Assembly (NCBI GenBank): GCA_043101635.1
Contig: JBICIE010000129.1
Coordinates: 1-30,022 of the forward strand
Direction: 5' to 3'
Length of the DNA stretch: 30,022 nt
Origin: CAYMJK01 sp043101635
GTDB lineage: Bacteria > Planctomycetota > Phycisphaerae > Phycisphaerales > UBA1924
The first letter of the stretch is position 1; every line of letters begins with the position of its first letter. The notes under the pieces are model-generated. The model did not search any database and was not told the DNA's origin. It worked only from the letters and a program-made list of their open reading frames with translations. The position numbers were made by a program, and so were the translations under genes. This document shows, piece by piece, positions 6,801 to 15,213 of the stretch.

Positions 6801-9470
6801 TCAGCGGCCGGTGGCCCGGTACTCCTCCAGCGCCGCCTCGAACTGCTCCTCGATCGCCTGGAGTTGCTCTTCGAGCTGCTCCTCCAGCGCTTCGATCAGC
6901 TCCTCGAGCGACTCGATCTGCTCCTCCGAGAGCTGCGCCTGCTCTTCGATGATCTCGACCTCGTCGAACAGGCTCGCCGCCTGCAATTCGAACTGCGAGG
7001 CCTGCTCGATCAGTCGCATCGCTTCGCGCTCGACCGAGTTCGCCTCCGCCTCGACTCGCGCGACCTCTTCGAGGATCCGCTCGCGCTCGGCGCCCTCGGC
7101 CTCGCACAGCCGCTCCTGCAACTGCTCGACCGACTCCCACATCGCCTCGGCCCGGGCGCTGATCCGATCGGCCTGGCTCTCCATCGCCTCGCTCTGGCGC
7201 TCCTGGGTGCGAGCCTGCGACTCCAGCGCCCGCGTCTGCGACAACTGCTCGCGCATCTGCCGGCGCTGCTCGTTGACGCGCTGGCGGATCTCCGCCTGAT
7301 GCTCGCGCACCTCCTGGCGGATCCGCTGCGCCTCCTCGGCCCGCAGGCGCGTCACATCCGGGCGCACCACGCCCCGCGCCCCCACAGGCGCCTCAGCCGA
7401 CGGAATCGGACCCGTGACCTTCACGGCTTCGCCGGTCTCGTCGTTGACCGTCCGGACACCCTCGGGATGAATCAGCGTGACGAAGCTGTGGAAGCGCTGC
7501 TGCGTATCCCGATCGCCCCACACGACGATGTAGTCGTCGTTCGGCGAGACCAGCACCGGAACATCCTGGCGGACCATCAGATCCTCCAGTTCATCCAGCT
7601 TGCCCTCGGGAAGGTAGTAGCGGATCCGCATCTGGGCGCCGGCATCCGGCGTCGGCGCAAGCCCGAAGCTGGATGCAGCCGGCGGCGGCGGAGGCGCAGG
7701 CGCCCGCGGCAAGCCCGGCAGCGGCCCGGCCAGGCCGGTTGCGCGCGGCGCCCGCGGAGCTTGCGGCGCCGGTGGCGCCGGTGGCGCGGCCGGCGCAGGC
7801 GTCGTAGGCGTCGCCCCGAGCCGCTGGCGCGCCAGCTCCTGCAGGCGCTGCTCCAGCTTCTGCAGCCGCCGCTCCAGATCGCGGAGCTGATCGGCCTCCG
7901 GCTGGGCGCCCTGCTGGCCCTTCTCCTGCATGAACAGCTCGAAGCTGCTGGCGTCGGCATCGGCGCCGTGCGCCTCGTCGGCGTGCTCGGCGTCGTGCTC
8001 GTGCACAACGTGAACCTCGTGCGCCGCGGCGTGCGCCTTTTCCTTCTCCTCCGGCGGGCAGGCCACGCCGGGCATGATCAGCAGACCGCTGAGGGCGACG
8101 GCGGCCGCGATCAGGGCGCCGGCGCGAGAGACGTTGGGGCGGGGAGGTTGTGTCATCACCATCGTCAGTCTCCTGGAAAACCGTCGTGACTTCGCCGTGG
8201 CCATGGGCAGACCACCGGCGAAACGATCCGAACCTGCGCTCAGATATGAGCGCGTCGTCAGCAGAGCCTCGGCGTAGGCGCGCCGGCCAGTGGGCATCAG
8301 CGCAACCACCCACGCATCGCAGCACAGGTCCGCTTCCTCGCGGATGCGCCGGCGGGCCCACCACACCACCGGATGCCACCAGTACAGGCAGCCGACCGCC
8401 GCCTCGATCCAGCACACCATGTGATCGCGCCGGCGCAGGTGCGCCAGCTCGTGGGTCAGCACCGCCCGCCTGGAATCCTCATCCAGATCGCGCCACAGGG
8501 ACGCCGGCAGCAGCAGGCGCGGACGCAGCCCGCAGCAGATCATCGGCGAGATCCGATCGTCGGTCATCGCGCACAGAGGCGTGCGCCGTAGCTTCAGTTC
8601 GCGAGCGGTCGCCCGCACCAGGTCGCGCACCTCCGCCGGCGGCAACTGGGCCCGGCGCCAACGCCGCCGCTGAACCCCGCAGCGCAGGGCCGCGAGCAGC
8701 GCCACCAGCGCCGCCCCGCCCAGCCACACCGCGGCCGGCGGCCCCGGCAACGCCATCGCCCCATCCCGCATCTGGCGCAGCGCCGCCAGCCACACCTGCG
8801 CCTCCTCGGTCATCCGGCGCGCAAGCGGCGCGCCGGACTCCGCCCGGTGCGCGGCTGCGGCATCGGGCCCAGGCGCCGCCTCGACCTGCGCCGGCGCCGC
8901 AGCGACGCCGGGCGCGCCGGCGACCGCAGGCGCCTCGGCGCCTGGCGGATCCACATCCACCCACGACACCGCGGGCGCCTGTGACTGGGTCAGCCGCTGG
9001 GTCTGGCGCAGCGCCCCGCGCTGGGCCGGGCTCGGCGCCCGCACATCGACCGGCGACGTCGCAAGCTCGGGCGCCGAGCCCGCCGCGACCGCCGCGACCG
9101 CCCCCGGCCTGGCGGGCAACGCCGTAAAGTCGACCGCACCGCCCGTCGCCGCGCCGGGCGCAGGCGCCCGCTGCGCCGGCGCAACCGCCGGCGCAGCGAT
9201 GATCCTGTCCGGTTCATCGCCATGCGCGGCGCCCTGCGCGATCTGCGCGCCCGGCGCCGCCGGCGCCAGCAGCGCGCCGAGATCGATGCTGCGAGCCCCC
9301 GCCAGCGCCCCGATCGCCGGAAGCCCCAGCGACAGCAAGGCAATCACCCACAGCGCGTGGCGCGTCGCCGGACGCCGGACCACGCGGCAGACGCAGGCCA
9401 CGCCGAGCGCGATCGGAATCGCCGCCAGCGAACTCGTCCACAGCAGATCCATCTGCACTGGCGACATCAT
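6801..9470 (-). CDS. M56 (BlaR1-type) membrane metalloprotease with coiled-coil periplasmic region
   Basis: This 889-aa protein pairs with BlaI, 14 nt upstream. Helices lie at about 8-28, 39-58, 243-263 and 450-472. The cytoplasmic zinc-protease domain (about 270-430) has HELAH at 340-344 and EEADLCCD at 378-385, giving the His, His and Glu ligands. Family knowledge: such proteases inactivate BlaI when the outer domain senses a signal. The BlaR1 penicillin-binding sensor domain is absent. Instead, after helix four there is a His/Glu/Asp-rich stretch (about 478-501), a short coiled coil (about 520-550), a Pro/Ala linker, a compact segment (about 610-670) that faintly resembles secretin N-domains, and a long Glu/Gln-rich coiled coil (about 707-885). 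The loop between helices two and three is also unusually long, about 185 residues, and Ala/Pro-rich. The signal it senses is unknown. Confidence 0.88.
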   Translation of the reverse strand: MMSPVQMDLLWTSSLAAIPIALGVACVCRVVRRPATRHALWVIALLSLGLPAIGALAGARSIDLGALLAPAAPGAQIAQGAAHGDEPDRIIAAPAVAPAQRAPAPGAATGGAVDFTALPARPGAVAAVAAGSAPELATSPVDVRAPSPAQRGALRQTQRLTQSQAPAVSWVDVDPPGAEAPAVAGAPGVAAAPAQVEAAPGPDAAAAHRAESGAPLARRMTEEAQVWLAALRQMRDGAMALPGPPAAVWLGGAALVALLAALRCGVQRRRWRRAQLPPAEVRDLVRATARELKLRRTPLCAMTDDRISPMICCGLRPRLLLPASLWRDLDEDSRRAVLTHELAHLRRRDHMVCWIEAAVGCLYWWHPVVWWARRRIREEADLCCDAWVVALMPTGRRAYAEALLTTRSYLSAGSDRFAGGLPMATAKSRRFSRRLTMVMTQPPRPNVSRAGALIAAAVALSGLLIMPGVACPPEEKEKAHAAAHEVHVVHEHDAEHADEAHGADADASSFELFMQEKGQQGAQPEADQLRDLERRLQKLEQRLQELARQRLGATPTTPAPAAPPAPPAPQAPRAPRATGLAGPLPGLPRAPAPPPPPAASSFGLAPTPDAGAQMRIRYYLPEGKLDELEDLMVRQDVPVLVSPNDDYIVVWGDRDTQQRFHSFVTLIHPEGVRTVNDETGEAVKVTGPIPSAEAPVGARGVVRPDVTRLRAEEAQRIRQEVREHQAEIRQRVNEQRRQMREQLSQTRALESQARTQERQSEAMESQADRISARAEAMWESVEQLQERLCEAEGAERERILEEVARVEAEANSVEREAMRLIEQASQFELQAASLFDEVEIIEEQAQLSEEQIESLEELIEALEEQLEEQLQAIEEQFEAALEEYRATGR

Positions 9471-9484
9471 CCCTCTCCGCGCCG

Positions 9485-9889
9485 CTACCGGCGCCCGCCG
9501 GGCCCGCGATCCTCATCCAGCCGGTCGATCAGCGCCCGGAACTGCGCCAGCTCCTCCGGCGTGAAACGCTCGCTCTCCATGAGCTGCACCACCAGCGATC
9601 CCGGCGCCCCGTCGAACAATTGCTGCACCAGCGAGCCGATCCGGCTCCGCACCACGCGATCCCGGCTGATCCTCGCCCGGTACACATACGCCATGCCGCT
9701 CTTGTTGCTGGCGACGAACTTCTTCTGCTCCAGGCGCGACAGCGTCGTCAGCACCGTCGTGTAGGCGACCTTTCGCCCCGACCCGTGCAGGGCCTCCAGC
9801 ACCTCGCGGACCGTGCAGGCCCCGCGGTCCCACAGGATCCGCAGGATCTCCAGCTCCGCCTCGCCCAGATCTCGTGCCCGCCTGGCCAT
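9485..9889 (-). CDS. blaI: BlaI/MecI/CopY-family transcriptional repressor
   Basis: The 134-aa length and sequence fit the BlaI/MecI/CopY family. The winged-helix domain fills residues 1-75: the LGEAELEILRILWDRG opening, recognition helix region VAYTTVLTTLSRLEQKK, and the MAYVYRARI wing. The C-terminal half is the dimerisation region. These repressors bind dyads as dimers and are inactivated by cleavage triggered by a cognate M56 protease, which is the next gene. An AAGGAG site lies 8 nt before ATG 9889. A promoter with an internal dyad lies 31-59 bp upstream, so it probably represses itself and the whole downstream operon. Confidence 0.93.
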   Translation of the reverse strand: MARRARDLGEAELEILRILWDRGACTVREVLEALHGSGRKVAYTTVLTTLSRLEQKKFVASNKSGMAYVYRARISRDRVVRSRIGSLVQQLFDGAPGSLVVQLMESERFTPEELAQFRALIDRLDEDRGPGGRR

Positions 9890-9919
9890 CGGCGCTCCTT
9901 CGGCAATCCCCGAGGGACC

Positions 9920-9948
9920 AAGCTACTACGTTTGTCGTAGCCTGTCAA
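9920..9948 (-). promoter_or_regulatory. Promoter of the blaI operon with embedded operator dyad
   Basis: Read on the minus strand, TTGACA (9943-9948) and TAGCTT (9920-9925) are separated by exactly 17 bp. The spacer contains the perfect dyad CTACG-N5-CGTAG (9926-9940). A TACTACG half-site extends the similarity to known BlaI/MecI boxes, which are TAC/GTA-type dyads. Binding there would block RNA polymerase directly. Sigma-70 boxes this good are notable in such GC-rich DNA. That the dyad is bound by BlaI is inference from position and family. Confidence 0.75.
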
Positions 9949-10098
9949 TGGGTATTCCGGTCCACGCCCCGAGGATTTCACGGTTTTCTGCCGTCTCCCG
10001 CCCCCGGGCGCGCCAAGCTCAATGTGCGCAATGACTTGCAGTCAGCGGCGACCCGGCGGATCCCCGCGGCGCCCGTCCCCAGGCCGCCCCGGGCCGCC

Positions 10099-11709
10099 TC
10101 AGGCCAGCAGGCTCCGTCCCGTCATCGCCTCGGGACGATCCAGGCCCAGCAGCTCCAGCGCCGTCGGCGCGATATCCGCCAGCCGCCCGCCCTCGCGCAG
10201 CGACCGAGACTCCAGCCCGTCACCCACCACGGTCAGCGGGACCATGTACAGCGTGTGCGCCGTGTGCGGGGCCTCCGTCTCCGGATCCCACATCTGCTCG
10301 GCGTTGCCGTGGTCCGCCGTGACGATCGCCTTGCCCCGGCGCGCCAGCGTGGCGTCCAGGATGCGCCCGACGCATTCGTCCACCACCTCGCACGCCCGCC
10401 TGGCCGCCTCCAGATTGCCGGTATGGCCGACCATGTCGCAGTTGGCGAAGTTCACCACGATGAGGTCCTCGCAGTCATCGGCCCGCAGCCGCTGCACCAC
10501 GGCGTCCCGCACGCCCGCCGCCGACATCTCCGGCCGCTGGTCGTAGGTCGCAACCCGCGGCGACTGGATGATCTGCCGCCGCTCGCCCTCGAACGGCTCC
10601 TCGCGATAGTCGTTGAAGAAGAACGTCACATGTGCGTACTTCTCCGTCTCGGCGCAGCGGAACTGACGCAGCCCGAGACCCGAGACATACTCCCCGAGAA
10701 TGTCCTGCATCTTCGGATGCCGCTTGAAAGCGACCTCCACCAGCGGCTCCAGCGCCTCGCTGTAGGATGTCATCGTGACGAACGCGCTCAGCTTCGGACG
10801 CTCCCCGCGATCGAACCCGCGCCTCCCGGTGCTCGCCGACTGCGGCACGCTGCCCTCGAAATCGTCCAGCACGAACGCCGTCGTCAACTGACGCGGGCGA
10901 TCGCCACGGTAGTTCACGAAGATCACAGTGTCGCCCGAACTCACCGGCGTCGCCCTGCCGATGCGCCGCGGCGTAACGAACTCGTCGCCCTGCAGCGTCT
11001 CCCCCGTCGGATGGTCGTAGAACGACTCCAGCGCCTCGGCCGCCGAGTCGAAGACCGGAACATCGGCCCGACCGGTCAGCAGGTCGTACGCCTTGCGGAT
11101 GCGCTCCCAGTGGTAGTCGCGGTCCATCGCGTAGTAGCGGCCGCACAGCGTGGCAATCCGCCCGCAGCCGATCGCCGCCAGCCGCCGCTCCACCTGCTCG
11201 ATATAGCCGCGCCCCGTAAACGGGCCCGCGTCGCGCCCATCGGTAAACAGATGCACCGCGACGCGCGGCATCTCCATCCGGTGGCACAGCTCCACGCACG
11301 CGTACAGATGCTCCAGCAGACCGTGCACCCCCGAGTCCGAGCAGATGCACAGCAGATGGACCGTCCCGTCGCTGTCCCGCGCCGCCCCGATCGACCGGCG
11401 CAGCGCCTCGTTCTCGAAGAACGCCCCCGACTCGATCGCCTTGGAAATCCGCACCGACTCCTGATCGACGATCCGCCCCGCCCCGATGTTCTGGTGGCCG
11501 ACCTCCGAGTTGCCCATCGTCCCGTCAGGGACCCCGACATCCCGCCCGCTCGTGCGGATCAGCGTCGTCGGCCACGCCACTCGCAGCCGGTCGTCCACCG
11601 GCGTCGAGGCGAGCTTGATCGCGTTGAACCGGTCCTGCTCGGGATGAGGGTTCTCCCCCCATCCGTCACGGATGATCAGCACCACCGGGCCCCGCGCGCC
11701 TTCCGACAT
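10099..11709 (-). CDS. gpmI: 2,3-bisphosphoglycerate-independent phosphoglycerate mutase
   Basis: The 536-aa product matches the family length and interconverts 3- and 2-phosphoglycerate in glycolysis, using two Mn ions and a phosphoserine. Visible signatures are the N-terminal metal motif with D15 (VLIIRDGWGENP), the phosphoserine loop GTMGNSEVGHQNIGAGR with S68, the phosphatase-like insert carrying TDGRDAGP, DRDYHW and YRGDRPRQL, and the C-terminal metal segments FANCDMVGHTGN and TADHGNAEQM. ATG 11709 was chosen because the homologous N-terminus begins there and GGGAGAGGA lies just upstream; an in-frame extension to 11850 lacks family similarity. It is a single-gene unit, divergent from the YggS-type gene. 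Confidence 0.96.
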   Translation of the reverse strand: MSEGARGPVVLIIRDGWGENPHPEQDRFNAIKLASTPVDDRLRVAWPTTLIRTSGRDVGVPDGTMGNSEVGHQNIGAGRIVDQESVRISKAIESGAFFENEALRRSIGAARDSDGTVHLLCICSDSGVHGLLEHLYACVELCHRMEMPRVAVHLFTDGRDAGPFTGRGYIEQVERRLAAIGCGRIATLCGRYYAMDRDYHWERIRKAYDLLTGRADVPVFDSAAEALESFYDHPTGETLQGDEFVTPRRIGRATPVSSGDTVIFVNYRGDRPRQLTTAFVLDDFEGSVPQSASTGRRGFDRGERPKLSAFVTMTSYSEALEPLVEVAFKRHPKMQDILGEYVSGLGLRQFRCAETEKYAHVTFFFNDYREEPFEGERRQIIQSPRVATYDQRPEMSAAGVRDAVVQRLRADDCEDLIVVNFANCDMVGHTGNLEAARRACEVVDECVGRILDATLARRGKAIVTADHGNAEQMWDPETEAPHTAHTLYMVPLTVVGDGLESRSLREGGRLADIAPTALELLGLDRPEAMTGRSLLA

Positions 11710-11891
11710 CGCAATCCTCTCCCAGATCCCTCGTGGCGACGCCGCGCCCGACAAGGCCCTGCGACGCCCCCTCGCCGGCGGGCGCCCGACGCCGTGGCGC
11801 ACCATCAACTGCTCGCCGGCAGACCGCTCGCGGCGCCGACGGGGGCCCACTTACCGGCCCTCGGCCTATGGTATTCCGGAGGCAGGACGCC

Positions 11892-12659
11892 ATGGACGCA
11901 GTGTGCCTGGAAGACCGGTTCACCGAGGTGCGACAGCGCGTCGCAGACGCCGCCTCCCGGGCCGGCAGGCGCCCCCAGGATGTGCTGCTCGTCGCCGTCA
12001 CCAAGTACGCCGAGCCCGACCAGATCCGCGAACTGCTCCACCTCGGCCACCGCGATCTCGCCGAGAATCACGTCCAGCAGCTCATTCAGCGGGCCGCCAT
12101 GATCGACGAATACCTCGATCGCAGGCGGGTTCTGGCCCGAACACCCGGGGACGAAGCCCCCGCCGTCGTCCCGGCCCGCTGGCATCTCATCGGCCCCCTG
12201 CAGCGCAACAAAGCCAAGAAGGCCGTCGAGATCTGCCGGCTCATCCACACCGTCGACTCGCTGCGCATCGCCGAGGAACTCCAGGAGATCGGCCTCAAAC
12301 GCGAGCAGCCGATCGATGTCCTGATCCAGGTCAACTGCTCCGGCGAGGCCTCCAAGGCCGGCTGCCCCACCCCCGCCGCCCGCCACCTGGCCGCCCAGAT
12401 CGACTCCATGGTCTATGTCCGCGCCCGCGGCTTGATGACCATGGCCCCCGAATCCGACAATCCGGAAGACTCCCGCCCCATCTTCGCCCGCTGCCGCGAA
12501 CTGCTCGAAGACATCGCCACCGAGGGCGTCGGCGAGGGCCGCTTCAACATCCTCTCAATGGGCATGACGCAGGACTACGAGGTCGCCATCAGCGAAGGCG
12601 CAAACCTCGTCCGCATCGGCTCGGCGATCTTCGGCCCCCGCCCCGTCCCCGCGGCATAG
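11892..12659 (+). CDS. YggS/PLPBP-family pyridoxal phosphate-binding protein
   Basis: This 255-aa protein belongs to the YggS/PROSC family (alanine-racemase-like barrel fold without catalytic partner domain), which manages the free vitamin B6 pool. K38 in LLVAVTKY is the PLP-binding lysine. HLAENHVQQ-type, WHLIGPLQRNK, VDSLRIAEEL, IQVNCSGEASKAG, ARGLMTMAP and LSMGMTQDYEVAI segments follow in family order. In the first of these the usual GENYVQE reads AENHVQQ. ATG 11892 was chosen over upstream in-frame starts because GGAGG lies 9 nt before it and the family N-terminus fits. It converges on the amidase gene, with 11 nt between stops. Confidence 0.93.
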   Translation: MDAVCLEDRFTEVRQRVADAASRAGRRPQDVLLVAVTKYAEPDQIRELLHLGHRDLAENHVQQLIQRAAMIDEYLDRRRVLARTPGDEAPAVVPARWHLIGPLQRNKAKKAVEICRLIHTVDSLRIAEELQEIGLKREQPIDVLIQVNCSGEASKAGCPTPAARHLAAQIDSMVYVRARGLMTMAPESDNPEDSRPIFARCRELLEDIATEGVGEGRFNILSMGMTQDYEVAISEGANLVRIGSAIFGPRPVPAA

Positions 12660-12670
12660 GGCGCCAGCAG

Positions 12671-13351
12671 CTACGCCCGCGCCAGCGCCCCGCGCATCGA
12701 CCGCGCCAGCTCCATGTGCCGCTGCATGTGATACCCCGGGCACACCGTCGGCCCGAGCTCCTGGTGCGTGTAGACGCTCCGCAGCGGCACCCGGTACACC
12801 CGCATGACCTGGGCGACGAAACGGTCCACCGCCGCGGCAGCCGCCGGCGTCGGCGCCTGCTCCTGGAAGTTCCCCAGCACCACGATGCCGATGTTCTGCT
12901 CGTTGTTGTCCTTCACGTGGGCGCCCTGAAGATTCAGCGGCCGTCCTTCCCAGACCGTCCCCTGTGGATCGATCGCGAAGTGGTACCCGATGTCGGCCCA
13001 CCCCCGCCCCACGTGAGACCGGCGGATCGCCTCCAGCCGGTCCGCCGCATCCGCTGCCCCCGTCCCGTAGAACGGGCTCATCCCGTCGTGGTGGACTGTC
13101 ACGCGGGTGATCCGGCCCATCGGATCGGCCATCCACGTCTTCGGACCGGCCGTCGTCCACTGCCGCCGCGGCACATACAGGCCAGCCGTGGCCGACTGGC
13201 CCGAAGGCGGCGTCCACGCCGGCGCCCGCCCGCTCGTGCCCGATGGCCAGGCGGGATCTGGAAGTTCGGCCCTGCGCTGGGTTTGGCACCCCGCAAGAGC
13301 GCCTGCCCCCAACACCCCGAGACCGAGGCGGACGAAATCTCTCCGGTCCAT
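12671..13351 (-). CDS. N-acetylmuramoyl-L-alanine amidase (PGRP/Amidase_2), Tat-type lipoprotein signal
   Basis: The N-terminus MDRRDFVRLGLGVLG, followed by ALAGC, looks like a Tat signal combined with a lipobox, so the enzyme is probably anchored outside the cytoplasm. The rest (about 60-226) is the PGRP/Amidase_2 fold, a zinc enzyme that cleaves peptide stems from murein. Expected zinc ligands are the second His of VTVHHDG, the His of YTHQELGP, and the Cys of TVCPGYHM. WADIGYHFAIDPQGTVWEGRP and NIGIVVLGNF are classic family strands. A GTG start four codons upstream (13363) is possible; neither start has a clear ribosome-binding site. It is divergent from the DUF481 gene. Its role in wall recycling or remodelling is inferred. 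Confidence 0.9.
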   Translation of the reverse strand: MDRRDFVRLGLGVLGAGALAGCQTQRRAELPDPAWPSGTSGRAPAWTPPSGQSATAGLYVPRRQWTTAGPKTWMADPMGRITRVTVHHDGMSPFYGTGAADAADRLEAIRRSHVGRGWADIGYHFAIDPQGTVWEGRPLNLQGAHVKDNNEQNIGIVVLGNFQEQAPTPAAAAAVDRFVAQVMRVYRVPLRSVYTHQELGPTVCPGYHMQRHMELARSMRGALARA

Positions 13352-13523
13352 CTGTGAGCTCACGGTGCAGTAGATCGGAAGAATCTGCGCGGCAGGTCCA
13401 ATGACCGGCCGCCCGGCGGGGAAACGCAGCGCCGCGATTCGCGCCGCAAGTCCCCCTGAAGGACCGGAAACCCCGCCGGCAGAAGCCTACTCTGGCAGCC
13501 TGAAAGCCGCTAGGAGACTGGGC

Positions 13524-14315
13524 ATGGACTGGCTTCGCACAATCGCCGCAACTGGACTGTCGCTTGCCCTCGCCGGAGGGGTCGCATGGGCCCAGGACGA
13601 AGGTGATGCAGAGCCTGCGGGCGAAGCGGCGGCGCAGCCGTCCGATCCCAACTCGTGGCTCGACGGCTGGGAGGGCTCGGCCTCACTCGGCCTCAACGGA
13701 TCGACCGGCAACACCGAGGTGCTGAACTTCCGCGCCGGCCTCAACGCAGTGCGCGACACCTCGGATCAGACGACGACTTTCGACATCGCCTACCTCCTGA
13801 ACCGCGACGACGGCGATAACACCGAGAATCGACTCGACTCGCTGCTTCGCAACGACTGGAAGTTCGGCGAGTCCCCCTGGCGAGCGTTCGCCACCGCCCG
13901 CTACGAGTACGACCAGTTCAAGGACTGGGACAGCCGCCTCAGCCTCTTCGCCGGTCCCGGATACATCTTCATCGATGACGAGAAGACCTTCCTGATGGGC
14001 CGGGCCGGCGCCGGTCTCGTCCGCGAGTGGGGCAGCTCCAACAACGAGTGGCAGCCCGAGGGCCTGCTCGGCGTCGACTACGAGCGCCAGCTCACCGAGC
14101 GGCAGAAGCTCACCGCGACCGTCGAGTACTACCCGTCCCTGCAGCACGCCTCGCACTTCCGATTGCTCGGCCGGGCCGCCTGGGAACTGCTCGTCGATCC
14201 CGAGATCAACATGTCGCTCAAGGCCGGCATCGAAGATGAGTACAACAGCAATCCCAGCGGCGATGACGAACGCAACGACCTCCGCTACTTCGTCCTGCTC
14301 GTCTGGTCCTTCTGA
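13524..14315 (+). CDS. DUF481-family outer-membrane beta-barrel protein
   Basis: The 263-aa product has a clear signal peptide (MDWLRTIAATGLSLALAGG, cleavage near AWAQ) and a short acidic linker. About 215 residues of alternating amphipathic strands follow, starting WEGSASLGLNGSTGNTEVLNF, as in DUF481/YdiY-like salt-induced outer-membrane proteins. It ends in a C-terminal aromatic residue (LLVWSF), the usual barrel insertion signal. This shows the organism has an outer membrane. The start is fixed by AGGAG 7 nt upstream; an in-frame extension to 13401 adds no family sequence. Function is unknown for the family. Confidence 0.85.
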   Translation: MDWLRTIAATGLSLALAGGVAWAQDEGDAEPAGEAAAQPSDPNSWLDGWEGSASLGLNGSTGNTEVLNFRAGLNAVRDTSDQTTTFDIAYLLNRDDGDNTENRLDSLLRNDWKFGESPWRAFATARYEYDQFKDWDSRLSLFAGPGYIFIDDEKTFLMGRAGAGLVREWGSSNNEWQPEGLLGVDYERQLTERQKLTATVEYYPSLQHASHFRLLGRAAWELLVDPEINMSLKAGIEDEYNSNPSGDDERNDLRYFVLLVWSF

Positions 14316-14415
14316 CCGCGCCATCGCTCCGGTCCGTCTGGAACGGCTGGACCGCTTCGTCCGACTCTGACACCTGCGCCGACCGCCCCTGCCGCCGCGC
14401 TGGCGCTGCGCCTGC

Positions 14416-14435
14416 GGCCGGGCTCCGCCCCGGCC
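14416..14435. other. GC hairpin between DUF481 and membrane-protein genes
   Basis: Seven-bp perfect arms (GGCCGGG and CCCGGCC) enclose a 6-nt loop in the 148-nt gap between two plus-strand genes. No T-run follows, so it is at best a T-less terminator or an mRNA stability hairpin. In DNA this GC-rich a hairpin of this size may arise by chance. Confidence 0.25.
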
Positions 14436-14463
14436 GACACAGACCGGGAAGGGGACCCGGGTC

Positions 14464-15213
14464 GTGACCGCAAAGCAGCTTCTCGGCGGCGTCGGTGGTG
14501 GCCTGCTCGGCGGGGCCATATGGGTCGCCATCGTCGCGTTGTTCGGACGCGAGGCCAGCTATGTCGCCTGCGCCGTGGGCGTTCTCATTGGTCTCGGCGT
14601 CCTCGCCGCCGGCGTGCGGGGCTACGACGACAGCCGGGGCCTCCGCGCCGCCATGCTCGCGCTCGTCATGCTCCTCGGCGCCAGGATGGCCATCGCCTGG
14701 CTCGACGCCCGCGACGAGGCCGCCCGGCTCCTCAAGGTCACCGATGAGACGCTGCTGTGCGCTGTCGCCGATCAGGTCCTTGGCGAGCTGCGCGCCGCCG
14801 GCCAGCAGCCTCCCGTCGCCGGCGCCGACAGCGCCCACTCGCGGGCCGACTACGCCGACGAGGTCTGGGCCGAGGCCACCCGCAGGTGGAGCGCGCTCAC
14901 CGATGCCCAGCGCCGCGACCGCAGGGCCCAGGCCATCGAGCGCCGCCGGCACGCCGCCGAGGCGCAGTTCGCCACCGCCTTCGTCGAGGGGCTCGGCGGC
15001 CTTGACGCCCTCTGGATCGCCATCGGCGCTGCAGCCGCCTTCAAGCTCGCCAGTGGCACAGGTCCCTCCGACCAGATGCGCGGCGGCCTGGACCTTGAAC
15101 CCGAGCCGGCCCGCCTCACCGAGTCGAACCTGCCCAGCGCCGGCCCGGCGCCCGATGCCGGCCCCTCCATGCTCCCGCAGCCCCGCCGCGCATCCCGAGA
15201 CCGGGCCGCCTGA
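14464..15213 (+). CDS. Unknown four-helix membrane protein
   Basis: I do not recognise this 249-aa protein. It starts at GTG 14464 behind a GAAGGGGA site. Hydrophobic segments lie at about 7-28, 33-52, 61-79 and 171-190. A soluble, charged helical region (about 85-165, with ALTDAQRRDRRAQAIERRR) sits between helices three and four, and the C-terminus is a Pro-rich tail. The first helix is glycine-rich (GGVGGGLLGG). Codon use matches its neighbours, and only 148 nt separate it from the upstream DUF481 gene. Its stop codon abuts the stop codon of the convergent ATPase gene within the palindrome TGATCA. Confidence 0.7.
   Translation: MTAKQLLGGVGGGLLGGAIWVAIVALFGREASYVACAVGVLIGLGVLAAGVRGYDDSRGLRAAMLALVMLLGARMAIAWLDARDEAARLLKVTDETLLCAVADQVLGELRAAGQQPPVAGADSAHSRADYADEVWAEATRRWSALTDAQRRDRRAQAIERRRHAAEAQFATAFVEGLGGLDALWIAIGAAAAFKLASGTGPSDQMRGGLDLEPEPARLTESNLPSAGPAPDAGPSMLPQPRRASRDRAA

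Noticed and set aside
3329..6952. A 1207-codon open frame on the plus strand
   Set aside because: It is antisense to the TPR gene, is dominated by Arg/Leu/Gln/Pro, and reflects the GC-rich codon pattern of the minus-strand gene.
13356..13365. GTGAGCTCAC palindrome at the amidase start as an operator
   Set aside because: Ten bases, single copy, and it overlaps the possible GTG start codon; too little to call a site.
13372..13382. AGATCGGAAGA, identical to the start of a common sequencing adapter
   Set aside because: The match ends after 11 bases and the region reads naturally as a divergent intergenic gap; chance is more likely than a chimeric join.
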